Below are positions 23,341 through 30,910 of a stretch of DNA of 30,910 nucleotides, piece by piece. The position numbers were made by a program, and so were the translations under genes. This DNA is from Woeseia sp964560775 (GTDB taxonomy: Bacteria > Pseudomonadota > Gammaproteobacteria > Steroidobacterales > Woeseiaceae). Each line of letters opens with the position of its first letter. The first letter of the stretch is position 1. The notes under the pieces are model-generated. The model was given only the letters and a program-made list of their open reading frames with translations. It had not been told where the DNA came from and ran no database searches. The stretch spans positions 1-30,910 of the forward strand of contig CAZLNH010000023.1 of NCBI GenBank assembly GCA_964560775.1, read 5' to 3'.

Positions 23341-26273
23341 TGAAAAACCTCGCCGGCCGGCACGATGCGGACGTCGGATTCCTCGAAAATGATCGGCAGC
23401 GACTGGATCATGCGATCCTCGTCGAGCAGCTCTTGCGGCTGGCCGGCGTCGTACTCGATCGGGGACGGCTGGTTTTCCAGCAGCCGCCGCTGCAGGTCGT
23501 CTGCATCGCGCGTGACAAAGACGTACTGCATATTATCCGTGCGCAGTTGCTGGCGGATGACACGATTGACATCGGCCAGCGTCATCCCGTCCAGTTCACT
23601 CCGCACGTACTCCGCAAAATCGTCCGTGCCATAGTAGTCGCTGTCCATGGCATACCCGAGCTGCCGCGACTGGCCGTCGGTCAGCAGACTGACGAAACTG
23701 GCGAGGTAATTTTTCGACGATTCGAATTCCTGCTCCGACATGCCGGTCTCGATCAGCTTGCCGAGTTCATGCAGCGCAACGCGTGTCGCGAAGTGCGCAT
23801 CGTTGTTGTTGCGCAGCGGCCGGAGCCATACCTGGAATATCTGCTGCTGCCGGCCGAGATTCGTGTCCGGCTCCGAGCGGAACATGCCGCGCGGGAAATA
23901 CTCGATATACGCGTAGTCCCCGTAGTTCATGCCGCGCGCCTCGCGTATGCGTTTGTACAACTGCCCGCTCGAGTTGCGGTGCTCGCCGAGCCAGGACCGC
24001 GCCAGCCACAGCACAACCCAGTCTGGGTCGCCGCGACGTAGCGACACCGGAAAGCCGAAAGAGACGGCAACCGAGGCCGTTTCCTTCTCCACAATCACGG
24101 CATGGTTTGCCGCGAGGTCCGCGGCTTGCGGAACCTCGATTACCTGCCTCTCACCTGCCGCGAGCTGCTGCAGGTCATTACCGATCCGTGACGGGAAGTC
24201 ATCGGGATAACCGCCGGCGAGACCTACCGTCAGGTTGGCAATGGTGTAATACCGTTCATAGAATCGCCGTGCATCATCGAGCGTGAGTGCCTCCAGGTCG
24301 CTGCTGTGACCGAAATTCAGCGCACCGTAGGGATGGCCCGGGCCATACAGTGATTCATAGAGCACTTCCTTGCCCAGTTCCTCGTCGTTATTGCCGACCA
24401 GCGACGTCCGCACGGCATTGATGAGCTGCGTCCGGACGCGTGAAAAATCCTGCTCGCGCCAGCCAGGCGTGAGCAGTTGCCCGCGCACCAGGGAGTACCA
24501 CGCATCAAGATTGTCGCGATGCACCTGGCCCGCAAGCCTGGTCATCTCCTTGTCGACCTGGCTATCGAAACCGGCCGCCATCGGGTACATGGCCTGATTA
24601 ATTTGCTGGATCGTCAGGTCGCGGGAACCACCGTCGGCAACCATCGCGGCTGTCAAGGCCGCCAGTCCTTTCTTGCCCGGCGGGTCCATGGCCGCGCCGG
24701 CGTGCACGACGAACGACACATCCACCAGCGGCGAAGTTTCGAGCGGGCGGGCAACCACCGCAACCGGCGCCGGATCGCCGTCAAAAGGCAACGGTTGCGT
24801 GTCGGGAATGGCAACGGGTGGCTCCGAATCTTCTGCTACGGCGGTTTCGGTATCAGCGAGTGTTGCGACGCGCTCGTCGATCGACGCCATTCCGGTCACA
24901 CCGGACAATGCAGCATCCGGCGACAGCGTCACCGTCACCCGGCCGCTGTCCACGAAATAGCGGTCGGCCACAGCACGCAGGTCCTCTGGCGTGAGTTCCT
25001 CATATTGCCGGTACAGCTCGTTGATCGTCTCCGGAGTCCGCTCGAAGTGTACGAAGGTCGCGAGCATGCCGCCGATGTCGCCGGCATTGTCGAGATTCGA
25101 TGTAAACGAGTAGCGCAGCCGCGAACGGGTTTCATCCAGTTCCCTCGGCGACACGAGTCGGCTGCGTGCCTCGGCCAGCGTGTCGTGTATCGCCGCCTCA
25201 ACGGCGGCCACATGTTCCACGTCGGTAAGGCGGGCATAGACCATCAACAGGTTCGGATCCTTGCGGTTCGGCATGTTGACGGCCAGCTGGTCCACAGTCT
25301 GGGCCTCGAGTACGAGCTTGCGGTACAGCTCCGACGAGTCGGAAAAATGTATGGCCGACAGGACATCGAGTGCCGCCATATCGATGCCGGAAGCATCGAA
25401 AGCCGGTCCGCGAAACGCCATAAGAAGCCATGGCTGCGTCGGGCCATCCCACTTGACGTGCTCATAGACCGGACCGTCGAGTGGCGGCTCGACCGGTACG
25501 TCTGCCGAATAGCTCCCTCTTTCCCACGAGCCCCAGTACTTTTCAACGAGATCGAAGGTGGCCTCGGCATCTACATCACCGACAATAATTACGCTGGTCT
25601 TTTCGGGCCGGTACCACCGGTCGAAGAACGTTCGCGAATAATCGAACTGGTTCGGCATCATCTCGATATCTTCGAGAAAACCCATGGTCGTATGGCGATA
25701 AGTGTGTTTCGAAAATGCCAATGACCGGATGCGCTCATAAGCTTTCAACAGCGGATTCGAGTAGTTCTTCAGGTACTCGCCCTTGACGGCGAGCGCTTCG
25801 GTGCGAAACACATCATCGGTGTATTCCAGGTTCTGGAAGCGGTCCGCCTCGATTTCGATGATCTTTTCGAGATCCGCCTTGGTAAACGTCGCGTAATAGT
25901 TGGTGTAATCGTCGGTCGTGTAAGCGTTCTGCTTGGCCCCGGCATCCTTCAGGATCCTCAGGTATTCGTCGGCAGGATACTTTTCTGTACCGCGGAACAT
26001 CATATGCTCGAAAAAATGGGCAAATCCTGACTTGCCGGGCTCGACCTCGTTGCGGGAGCCCGTTGCGACCGGAATCTGCAGGGTCACGATGTCCGGAAAA
26101 TCGGTTTCGACAATGATCACGCGCAAGCCGTTTTCAAGATCACGCATGACGTAAGGCATCGCGAATATACGGTTCTCCTGCGCGGTGTCCTTTTTATCGG
26201 TGCCGGGTTCGGAAGATTTGCCGCATGCGGCCAGCAACAGCAAAACGGCGACCGCCATCAACAGGTTTTTCAT
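23337..26273 (-). CDS. M16-family zinc metalloprotease, lipoprotein
   Basis: The start is placed at the ATG at 26273, which gives a lipoprotein signal peptide (KNLLMAVAVLLLLAAC, Cys17); the frame is open further upstream but without plausible signals. The mature protein, 978 residues in all, has two M16 halves. The first carries the inverted zinc motif HFFEH (His86, Glu89, His90) with the distal Glu166 (KGEY) and an R/Y pair in the second half (SSGQLYKRIREARGMNYGDY). The second half (from about 540) lacks an HxxEH and is the usual inactive partner domain. A linker at about 485-520 is rich in acidic residues and Pro. It is likely an outer-membrane- or inner-membrane-tethered peptidase working in the periplasm, like the pitrilysin/PqqL/YmxG group. 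It is followed by the histidine phosphatase with a TTGA overlap. Confidence 0.9.
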   Translation of the reverse strand: MKNLLMAVAVLLLLAACGKSSEPGTDKKDTAQENRIFAMPYVMRDLENGLRVIIVETDFPDIVTLQIPVATGSRNEVEPGKSGFAHFFEHMMFRGTEKYPADEYLRILKDAGAKQNAYTTDDYTNYYATFTKADLEKIIEIEADRFQNLEYTDDVFRTEALAVKGEYLKNYSNPLLKAYERIRSLAFSKHTYRHTTMGFLEDIEMMPNQFDYSRTFFDRWYRPEKTSVIIVGDVDAEATFDLVEKYWGSWERGSYSADVPVEPPLDGPVYEHVKWDGPTQPWLLMAFRGPAFDASGIDMAALDVLSAIHFSDSSELYRKLVLEAQTVDQLAVNMPNRKDPNLLMVYARLTDVEHVAAVEAAIHDTLAEARSRLVSPRELDETRSRLRYSFTSNLDNAGDIGGMLATFVHFERTPETINELYRQYEELTPEDLRAVADRYFVDSGRVTVTLSPDAALSGVTGMASIDERVATLADTETAVAEDSEPPVAIPDTQPLPFDGDPAPVAVVARPLETSPLVDVSFVVHAGAAMDPPGKKGLAALTAAMVADGGSRDLTIQQINQAMYPMAAGFDSQVDKEMTRLAGQVHRDNLDAWYSLVRGQLLTPGWREQDFSRVRTQLINAVRTSLVGNNDEELGKEVLYESLYGPGHPYGALNFGHSSDLEALTLDDARRFYERYYTIANLTVGLAGGYPDDFPSRIGNDLQQLAAGERQVIEVPQAADLAANHAVIVEKETASVAVSFGFPVSLRRGDPDWVVLWLARSWLGEHRNSSGQLYKRIREARGMNYGDYAYIEYFPRGMFRSEPDTNLGRQQQIFQVWLRPLRNNNDAHFATRVALHELGKLIETGMSEQEFESSKNYLASFVSLLTDGQSRQLGYAMDSDYYGTDDFAEYVRSELDGMTLADVNRVIRQQLRTDNMQYVFVTRDADDLQRRLLENQPSPIEYDAGQPQELLDEDRMIQSLPIIFEESDVRIVPAGEVFH

Positions 26274-26293
26274 CGAACAATACTCCGGTGCCC

Positions 26294-26314
26294 GCCCCGA
26301 TATCTCATCGGGGC
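26294..26314. promoter_or_regulatory. Perfect hairpin in the M16 leader region
   Basis: GCCCCGAT and ATCGGGGC flank a 5-base loop, starting 20 bases upstream of the M16 start codon on the minus strand. Next to it lies the palindromic AGTATACT, which can serve as a TATACT-type -10 element on either strand. The hairpin may be a leader structure or an operator between the divergent M16 and glyoxalase II genes. Confidence 0.4.
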
Positions 26315-26427
26315 TAGTATACTGCGTGCGAAAGACGCGCATTCTACAGTGTCTTTTACGGATTTGCCGGATGAGCGGCACGCAGTTGCCACATGCATTG
26401 AATACCAGTACGGAACGGGAGCAAACG

Positions 26428-27219
26428 ATGATCGTCGAGCAAATATGGACCGCCAATTCATACCGGAATTTCAACTACCTGGTCGCCTGCCCCGAGACCG
26501 GCGACGCACTTGCCATCGACCCGCTCGACTTTCGCAAATGTCTTGACGCCGCCGCCGCAAATGACTGGACCATCACCCAGATCGTCAATACCCACGAACA
26601 CGGGGACCATACAGGCGGCAACAAGGCGATGGTCGAGGCGACCGGCGCAACGGTCATCGCGCACCGTGACGCTGGGAAGCGAATTCCGCAAATGACACGC
26701 GGCGTTGGCGCCGGTGATATCGTGAGTGTCGGCAAATCAGTTGAACTTGAATGTCTCGATACGCCGGGACACACGATGCGCCATATCTGCCTGTTGTCAC
26801 GTACCCAGCCGCGGGCATTATTCAGCGGCGATACCTTGTTCAACGCAGGGGCGGGTAATTGCCACAACGGCGGCCACCCGGCCGAATTGTACGAGACATT
26901 CACGGAGCAGCTGACTTGTCTCGACGACGATACCCTCATTTATCCGGGACACGACTATCTTGTAAACAATCTGCGCTTTACGCTGGACCGTGAACCCGAC
27001 AATAGCGCTGCTGCAAAGCTGCTCGAAATGCACGAGAACCAGGATCCTGCCAACGCGCTGATAACAACGATCGGCGATGAGCGGCAGATCAACACGTTCT
27101 TCCGGCTGCAGAGCCAATCGGTAATTGCGAGGCTGCGGGAATCGTTTCCGGAAATGCCGGAATCATCGTCACCGAAAGATGTGTTTCTCAAACTTCGGGA
27201 ACTGCGGAATAGCTGGTAA
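26428..27219 (+). CDS. gloB: Hydroxyacylglutathione hydrolase (glyoxalase II)
   Basis: The ATG at 26428 has GGGAG upstream at good spacing and gives a normal N-terminus (MIVEQIWTANSYRNFNYLVA); a longer open frame upstream overlaps the M16 gene and is not used. The 263-residue protein is a metallo-beta-lactamase-fold hydrolase with THEHGDH (His56, His58, Asp60, His61), GHTMRH (His115), GDTLF (Asp135) and YPGHDY (His175), a complete binuclear site in glyoxalase II order. The C-terminal helices include ERQINTFFRLQS, the counterpart of the glutathione-binding HAGH_C segment, though less basic than in well-studied members. It hydrolyses S-lactoylglutathione to lactate in methylglyoxal detoxification. 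It is a single gene, divergent from the M16 operon. Confidence 0.87.
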   Translation: MIVEQIWTANSYRNFNYLVACPETGDALAIDPLDFRKCLDAAAANDWTITQIVNTHEHGDHTGGNKAMVEATGATVIAHRDAGKRIPQMTRGVGAGDIVSVGKSVELECLDTPGHTMRHICLLSRTQPRALFSGDTLFNAGAGNCHNGGHPAELYETFTEQLTCLDDDTLIYPGHDYLVNNLRFTLDREPDNSAAAKLLEMHENQDPANALITTIGDERQINTFFRLQSQSVIARLRESFPEMPESSSPKDVFLKLRELRNSW

Positions 27220-27223
27220 ACAA

Positions 27224-27258
27224 CCGCGGTCCGCTTTCTGTTCGCGAATGGACCGCGG
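27224..27258 (+). terminator. Stem-loop after gloB
   Basis: CCGCGGTCC and GGACCGCGG form a perfect 9-bp stem around a 17-base loop, 4 bases beyond the gloB stop codon. No T-tract follows, so it may end transcription with help or protect the mRNA end. Confidence 0.45.
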
Positions 27259-27289
27259 GCGCCGCGGTAAGCGTAGTTGGCACGATGTA

Positions 27290-27383
27290 GGATTATTCAT
27301 GAACGTCACATTGGCCGGGGCGGAGGTGTGCCCCGGGGAGGGCCTTCGCCAAACCACCGCGCGAAACCGTTCATGAATAATCC
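27290..27383. repeat. Palindromic interspersed element, copy B (94 bp)
   Basis: It has the same perfect 16-base inverted ends as copy A (27290-27305 and 27368-27383). Inner words GGCGGAGG (27319-27326) and CCTTCGCC (27343-27350) can pair, and 14 extra bases with CCCCGGGG sit between them compared with copy A. The right arm overlaps the ThiK-like gene: the codons for Asp-Tyr-Ser and the TGA stop of that gene are read from the arm. It lies between two convergent genes. Confidence 0.82.
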
Positions 27384-28222
27384 GGGCGGCTGGCAGCCTC
27401 ACGGTAATCCACCAAACGCTCACGAACCCGATCCATGCGCGACACATCACCACCTCGCGCCGCCAGCCATAACCATTGCAACGCATCGAACTGGCGCATC
27501 CGCTGCTCGAGCCGATCCCGCAGTGCGGCGGTCACATTATCGGTGTATGCCTGCAGCAGGACGTCGACGCGCCGCCCGTGCATATCGTGCCAGCCGATCA
27601 GTGAGGCAAGGTCGAACAGTGGATCGTTGTCGCGTGCGTATTCCCAGTCGATCAGCCGCGGCGGGTTGTCGCCGACGATGTTCCCGGCCACAACATCATT
27701 GTGGCAGCAGGTCGCATCGGTGACCTTTGGGCCGGACGCGACGATATCGATGCACAAGGCCGCGGTTGCGTGGTCAGCATTCTGCTCCGCCAGCTTTTTG
27801 CCGTACGCTTCAGCCGCTTCAATAGCGGGGAACATCTGTCCGCAGCGCGGAAGCTCGTGCACCTTTCTTAGCAAAGCGGCTATTGCGTGAAGGTTGCGAT
27901 CATTGAGCAGGTCGCTGTGCTGCCAAGTGCGTCCCGGCAGGAACTCACTTAGCAGCAGCCCGTATTCCGGTCTGGCGTATACGATCACCGGTGCAATGCC
28001 GGCGGTTGCGGCCGCCGTATGAATTTCATGCTCCATGGTGAAGTTGCGGACATCGTTTTGCGATGCATCGCTCGCGAGGCGCAGGACAAAATGATGGTCA
28101 TCGGCGGTGACCTTGTAGCTGCGGTTGTTGTAGCCGCCGGCCAGCGGACGAATCACGGCATCGCAATCAGCCCAGCCCGGGATCGACGCAAGTGCTTCCC
28201 GCGGTGTACGGAAGAGTATCAT
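27371..28222 (-). CDS. Choline/thiamine kinase-like phosphotransferase (ThiK-like)
   Basis: The start at 28222 (ATG, with GGGGGTG upstream) overlaps the stop of the pnuC-like gene by 4 bases (ATGA). The 283-residue product has the APH/choline kinase fold: a nucleotide-binding N-lobe (GGYNNRSYKV at 29-38, VLRLAS), a catalytic HNDVVAGN at 174-181 (catalytic Asp176, Asn181) and IDWEYA with the metal-binding Asp192. E. coli ThiK (thiamine kinase, 274 residues) belongs to the same family. With a PnuC/PnuT transporter, a YkoF-like protein and a TonB receptor upstream, thiamine is the most likely substrate; choline or another small alcohol is the alternative. The last three residues and the stop are encoded by a palindromic repeat, so the original C-terminus may have been changed by its insertion. 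Confidence 0.82.
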   Translation of the reverse strand: MILFRTPREALASIPGWADCDAVIRPLAGGYNNRSYKVTADDHHFVLRLASDASQNDVRNFTMEHEIHTAAATAGIAPVIVYARPEYGLLLSEFLPGRTWQHSDLLNDRNLHAIAALLRKVHELPRCGQMFPAIEAAEAYGKKLAEQNADHATAALCIDIVASGPKVTDATCCHNDVVAGNIVGDNPPRLIDWEYARDNDPLFDLASLIGWHDMHGRRVDVLLQAYTDNVTAALRDRLEQRMRQFDALQWLWLAARGGDVSRMDRVRERLVDYREAASRPDYS

Positions 28223-28830
28223 TGCACCCCCTGCGCCCCCTGCGCCCGCCATGAGCGCGTCCACTGGACCAGGCCGAAAGGGATCAGCACCAGGTAGGCG
28301 ACAAACAGCAGTGCAGTCAACGGCAGGTCGCGTGACCAGTAGATGGCCACGGACACGGCATCGATCGCAATCCAGTACCACCAGTTTTCGAGTACCTTGC
28401 GTGCGACGAGGAACGTCGCCCAGATTGCCGCAAACGTCGTCAGCGAATCGAGGTAGGGGTATACCGCGTCGCTGTATCGCGCCAGCGTATAGCCGGTACC
28501 CGCCGCCAGGAGCAGCACTACAGCCATTGCCGCCGCATGCCGGCGAAGCGGCCATTTGCAGACCGGCAATTCACTGTTGCCCTGGCCACCCGTGAGCCAG
28601 ACGCGCCACCCGTACAAGGCCACCACCAGGTAGAACAGGTTCAACGCGGACTCCATGTAGAGTTTCGCATCGATAAAAATGTAAACGTAACATGCCGTAC
28701 TGATCACCGCGCACAGCCAGCACCAGATGTTCTGGCGTATGACCAGCAGCAGGTAGCCAATGGCGAGCACGACGGCGACGGCCTCCAGCAGAGAGTAGCT
28801 CCCCGCCTCCGTTGCGATATCCGCCAGCAT
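28219..28830 (-). CDS. PnuC-family vitamin transporter, probably thiamine (PnuT-like)
   Basis: The 203-residue membrane protein has about seven helices and the PnuC pattern: RQNIWCWLCAVISTACYVYI near the N-terminus, MESALNLFYLVVALYGWRVW in the middle, and ENWWYWIAIDAVSVAIYWSR near the C-terminus, the last being the family's Trp-rich substrate region. PnuC proteins are facilitated-diffusion carriers, for nicotinamide riboside (PnuC) or thiamine (PnuT), trapped by phosphorylation in the cell. The following gene encodes a small-molecule kinase with an ATGA overlap, and the preceding gene a YkoF-like thiamine-binding protein 9 bases away, so thiamine is favoured over nicotinamide riboside. A riboside kinase of the NadR type is absent from the operon. 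Confidence 0.88.
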   Translation of the reverse strand: MLADIATEAGSYSLLEAVAVVLAIGYLLLVIRQNIWCWLCAVISTACYVYIFIDAKLYMESALNLFYLVVALYGWRVWLTGGQGNSELPVCKWPLRRHAAAMAVVLLLAAGTGYTLARYSDAVYPYLDSLTTFAAIWATFLVARKVLENWWYWIAIDAVSVAIYWSRDLPLTALLFVAYLVLIPFGLVQWTRSWRAQGAQGVQ

Positions 28831-28839
28831 GCCGGCAGG

Positions 28840-29094
28840 TCAGCTCTGTTTGTTTAACGGGTTATTCAGGATCCGAATCGTAAAGACAGCCTTGGGCAGA
28901 TTGTCGAACGTAGTTCGTATCTCGGCCTTGAGCGCCTCCATGACGTCCTCGTAATCACCCTGGATCTGCGTACTCATCGGGTTCGTCGATATGTCCAGGG
29001 ATTCGTGACGCAACAGGCGCTCGATAACGTCCTTGATCGGCGGAATAAATTCTTCAGTCAGCGGATACAGGCTGATATCTACGGCAACTCGCAT
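28840..29094 (-). CDS. YkoF/MTH1187-like thiamine-binding protein
   Basis: The 84-residue protein begins MRVAVDISLYPL and contains FIPPIKDVIERLL, STNPMSTQIQGDYEDVMEAL and a final VFTIRILNNPL. This is the ferredoxin-like pattern of the YkoF/DUF77 family, whose YkoF member binds thiamine and hydroxymethylpyrimidine. The start is the ATG at 29094, because the GGAGG inside the end of the receptor gene lies 8 bases before it; the upstream TTG at 29100 is too close to that site. The receptor's stop codon lies between the Shine-Dalgarno and the start, so translation is coupled. It is cytoplasmic, and its role in handling thiamine is inferred from the family. Confidence 0.8.
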   Translation of the reverse strand: MRVAVDISLYPLTEEFIPPIKDVIERLLRHESLDISTNPMSTQIQGDYEDVMEALKAEIRTTFDNLPKAVFTIRILNNPLNKQS

Positions 29095-29096
29095 GT

Positions 29097-30910
29097 TCAA
29101 AACCTCCGTTCGATCATGATACCGACCTGGCGCGGATCGCCCTGCCGGATGTAGAGTTCATTCGGGAAATCGGGCGGTTCGTTGCCAAAATAAAAGCCGC
29201 GCACCGCGTAGCGCTCGTCAAATACATTCCTGGCCCACAACTCGGCGGACCACTGCTCACCGGAGTAACCTGCACGCACATTGGCAAGTGTGATGGCATC
29301 CGACCGCTGGTCATGACTGACGTCAAAATAGAATTCGTCGCGCGCCGACAGGTCGACGCGCGCGAACCAGCCATCGGGGTGCCGCCAGATGGTCCCGAGC
29401 GCCGCCGTGTACCCCGGTGCGTGCGCTTGCTCGCGGCCACTCAAGTCAACCTGTGGTGTTGCAAAGTCGTCGAACTCCGCCTGCAGCAGGCCAAGACTCG
29501 CGTACCACTCCCACGTGTCGCCGGGCGCAAAACGCAACTCCGCTTCCAGTCCCAGCGTGCGGCCGCTCGCCGCGTTGTCGGTAAAAAAGACGAACGACGC
29601 GGGATCGTTCGGCACCAACTGGAATGACGTGCGCACCTGCTGGTCACGCCGACGGCTGTGAAACAGCGTACCGCTTGCCGTTAGCGCGCCATCGAGCCAT
29701 GACGTGCGCAGCCCGGCCTCGATGTTCCACAGCGCTTCCTGCCTGAACTCGCGGCGACCATCCGGCACGGCACCGAGATTGAATCCGCCGGCTTTGTAGC
29801 CGCGCGACAGGCCGATGAAAGCGCTGGTCCGGTCGCTCACATCGTGCCGATAACGCACGTCACCGCCGAGCATCGATTCAGCCGGGTCAAGTTCGAGGCC
29901 CGCACTGTCGCTGAAACGGGTCGTGCGGCGTTCGCCGCGCAGGCCGATCGTCAGCAGCCCGCTGTCGCCAATATCAATATCGAACTGGGCAAATAAGGCC
30001 ACGCTCAGTGCCTCAAAATCGCTGCTGAAGCGATCGTCGAGCAAACTCTCAAAGGCAAAAAGCGGGTCGACATACTCACCGCGATTGAGTGTCGTCAGCA
30101 CATCATCGAGTTGCAGCACGTATACGCCGGCCAGCCAGTCGGTCGTGTCCGCAAACAGGCGCCCGCCGGGGGCCGATGCCAGCCGGATTTCCTGGCTCAC
30201 TGTTCGACGGCGGCGGTCACTGTCGGTGATGAAATCGTAGGTGTACGGCGCCCATGCGTCCGGGTTTCCCCAGTCTGCATCGAATGAAAAATCGATATCC
30301 GAATACGCCGCCGTCGTAATTGACGTGACCTTCACGCGCTCCGAGCCGCCCCATTCGGCCCGTAATGCGGCACCGCTGCTCTGTTGCGCGTCCCTGCCGG
30401 GTTCGTCCGACAGAACCGTCAGGCTGTTGTCGATCGCAAAAGCATCATAGCCATTATCGATGTCACTGTGCATGCCAGTGAACCGCAGGTACCAGTCCGG
30501 AACCGGCGCCCAGTCCAGTTTGGTCCGCAGCATCGTTTCGCGCCGGCGGTTCGTATCGTCCCTGCCGAGATACGCGTTGTTTCGAAAACCGTCACTGGCA
30601 TGGTGATGCGCAGCGATCCGGTAGCGCGGCATGCCCTCGCCCAGCGGCCCGCCAAACGCGATGCCGCCGGATGCGCTGCCGTCACTGCCGGTGCCCAGCC
30701 GCACGCGGCCGCGCCACTCATCGTCCGGCGCCGCCGACTTCATGTACACAAGCCCGGCCAGCGCGTTTGCCCCGTAGCGGCTGCCCTGCGGACCGCGCAG
30801 CACGTCGACCTGCTCGATATCGAACAGCGTTGCCACGGTACCGATACCGCTGAAGTCGATGTCGTCAATCAGGAATCCGATTGACGGATTCGGCGCACCC
30901 TCATACTGCT
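29097..30910 (-). CDS. TonB-dependent outer-membrane receptor, N-terminus outside window
   Basis: The frame is open to the right edge, giving 604 residues and a stop at 29097. The visible part starts inside the plug domain (PNPSIGFLIDDIDFSGIG, then DIEQVDVLRGPQGSRYGANA, the classical VLRGPQG plug motif) and continues as a 22-strand-type barrel with alternating aromatic residues, a TonB_dep_Rec region (FIGLSRGYKAGGFNLGAVPDG, RNVFDERYAVRGF) and the terminal Phe (IERRF) needed for outer-membrane insertion. Such receptors import scarce nutrients using the TonB-ExbBD system. The downstream genes suggest thiamine or a precursor rather than a siderophore. The promoter, signal peptide, TonB box and any TPP riboswitch would lie beyond 30910. 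Confidence 0.9.
   Translation of the reverse strand, partial: QYEGAPNPSIGFLIDDIDFSGIGTVATLFDIEQVDVLRGPQGSRYGANALAGLVYMKSAAPDDEWRGRVRLGTGSDGSASGGIAFGGPLGEGMPRYRIAAHHHASDGFRNNAYLGRDDTNRRRETMLRTKLDWAPVPDWYLRFTGMHSDIDNGYDAFAIDNSLTVLSDEPGRDAQQSSGAALRAEWGGSERVKVTSITTAAYSDIDFSFDADWGNPDAWAPYTYDFITDSDRRRRTVSQEIRLASAPGGRLFADTTDWLAGVYVLQLDDVLTTLNRGEYVDPLFAFESLLDDRFSSDFEALSVALFAQFDIDIGDSGLLTIGLRGERRTTRFSDSAGLELDPAESMLGGDVRYRHDVSDRTSAFIGLSRGYKAGGFNLGAVPDGRREFRQEALWNIEAGLRTSWLDGALTASGTLFHSRRRDQQVRTSFQLVPNDPASFVFFTDNAASGRTLGLEAELRFAPGDTWEWYASLGLLQAEFDDFATPQVDLSGREQAHAPGYTAALGTIWRHPDGWFARVDLSARDEFYFDVSHDQRSDAITLANVRAGYSGEQWSAELWARNVFDERYAVRGFYFGNEPPDFPNELYIRQGDPRQVGIMIERRF

Noticed and set aside
24477..25724. 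415-codon open frame on the plus strand inside the M16 gene
   Set aside because: The opposite strand encodes a clear M16 protease with an HxxEH site; the plus-strand product is His/Arg-rich and unlike any family I know.
1..30910. CRISPR array, prophage or integrative element
   Set aside because: No regularly spaced direct repeats, integrase, phage structural genes or toxin-antitoxin genes are seen; the region is mostly housekeeping, signalling and transport.

Overview
The window reads as a chromosomal segment of a moderately GC-rich Gammaproteobacterium. The evidence is the gene set: PBP1b with an overlapping LpoP-like lipoprotein gene, rimK next to a RimB-type protease gene, an E. coli-type hpt, a sodium/solute symporter of the VC_2705 type with its DUF4212 small subunit, and glyoxalase II. 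The lineage cannot be fixed from the sequence alone; a marine or sediment group is a guess. Gene density is high. Several neighbouring genes overlap by 2-25 bases or sit 0-9 bases apart, so they are probably translationally coupled. There is no integrase, phage, CRISPR array, rRNA or tRNA.

Layout. 1-171: 3' end of an MFS transporter. 411-3803: secreted nuclease with three lamin-tail-like domains. 3812-6546 (minus): PBP1b and, overlapping its end, a TPR lipoprotein resembling the PBP1b activator LpoP. 6596-9036 (minus): a RimB-type protease, an aspartoacylase-like metallohydrolase and rimK in one tight operon; rimK has an in-frame amber codon that splits an otherwise full-length gene. 9119 onward (plus): a short, probably truncated frame with a good ribosome-binding site. 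9237-12957 (minus): hybrid sensor kinase plus REC-EAL protein, both with substitutions in catalytic motifs. 13206-16057 (minus): an intact MASE1 kinase and LuxR-type regulator pair. 16260-17695: hpt, convergent with a cation diffusion facilitator. 17726-19756 (minus): Na+/solute symporter and small subunit, divergent from an orphan molybdenum hydroxylase large subunit (19841-22162). 22163-22623: no protein gene; a composite palindromic repeat, a minus-strand terminator and a possible small RNA. 22624-26273 (minus): M16 protease lipoprotein and histidine phosphatase. 26428-27219: glyoxalase II. 27371-30910 (minus): TonB-dependent receptor (start beyond the window), YkoF-like protein, PnuC/PnuT transporter and a ThiK-like kinase, which together look like a thiamine capture, import and phosphorylation operon.

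The points most worth following are: (i) the amber codon in rimK; (ii) the signalling pair with decayed catalytic motifs just upstream of the rim operon, since RimK is reported to respond to cyclic di-GMP in Pseudomonas; (iii) two copies (13123-13202 and 27290-27383) of a palindromic element with identical 16-base inverted ends, one of which supplies the stop codon of the ThiK-like gene; (iv) the thiamine operon; (v) the lone molybdenum hydroxylase subunit; (vi) the unexplained 22386-22623 interval. All family assignments come from reading motifs; no database search was possible.
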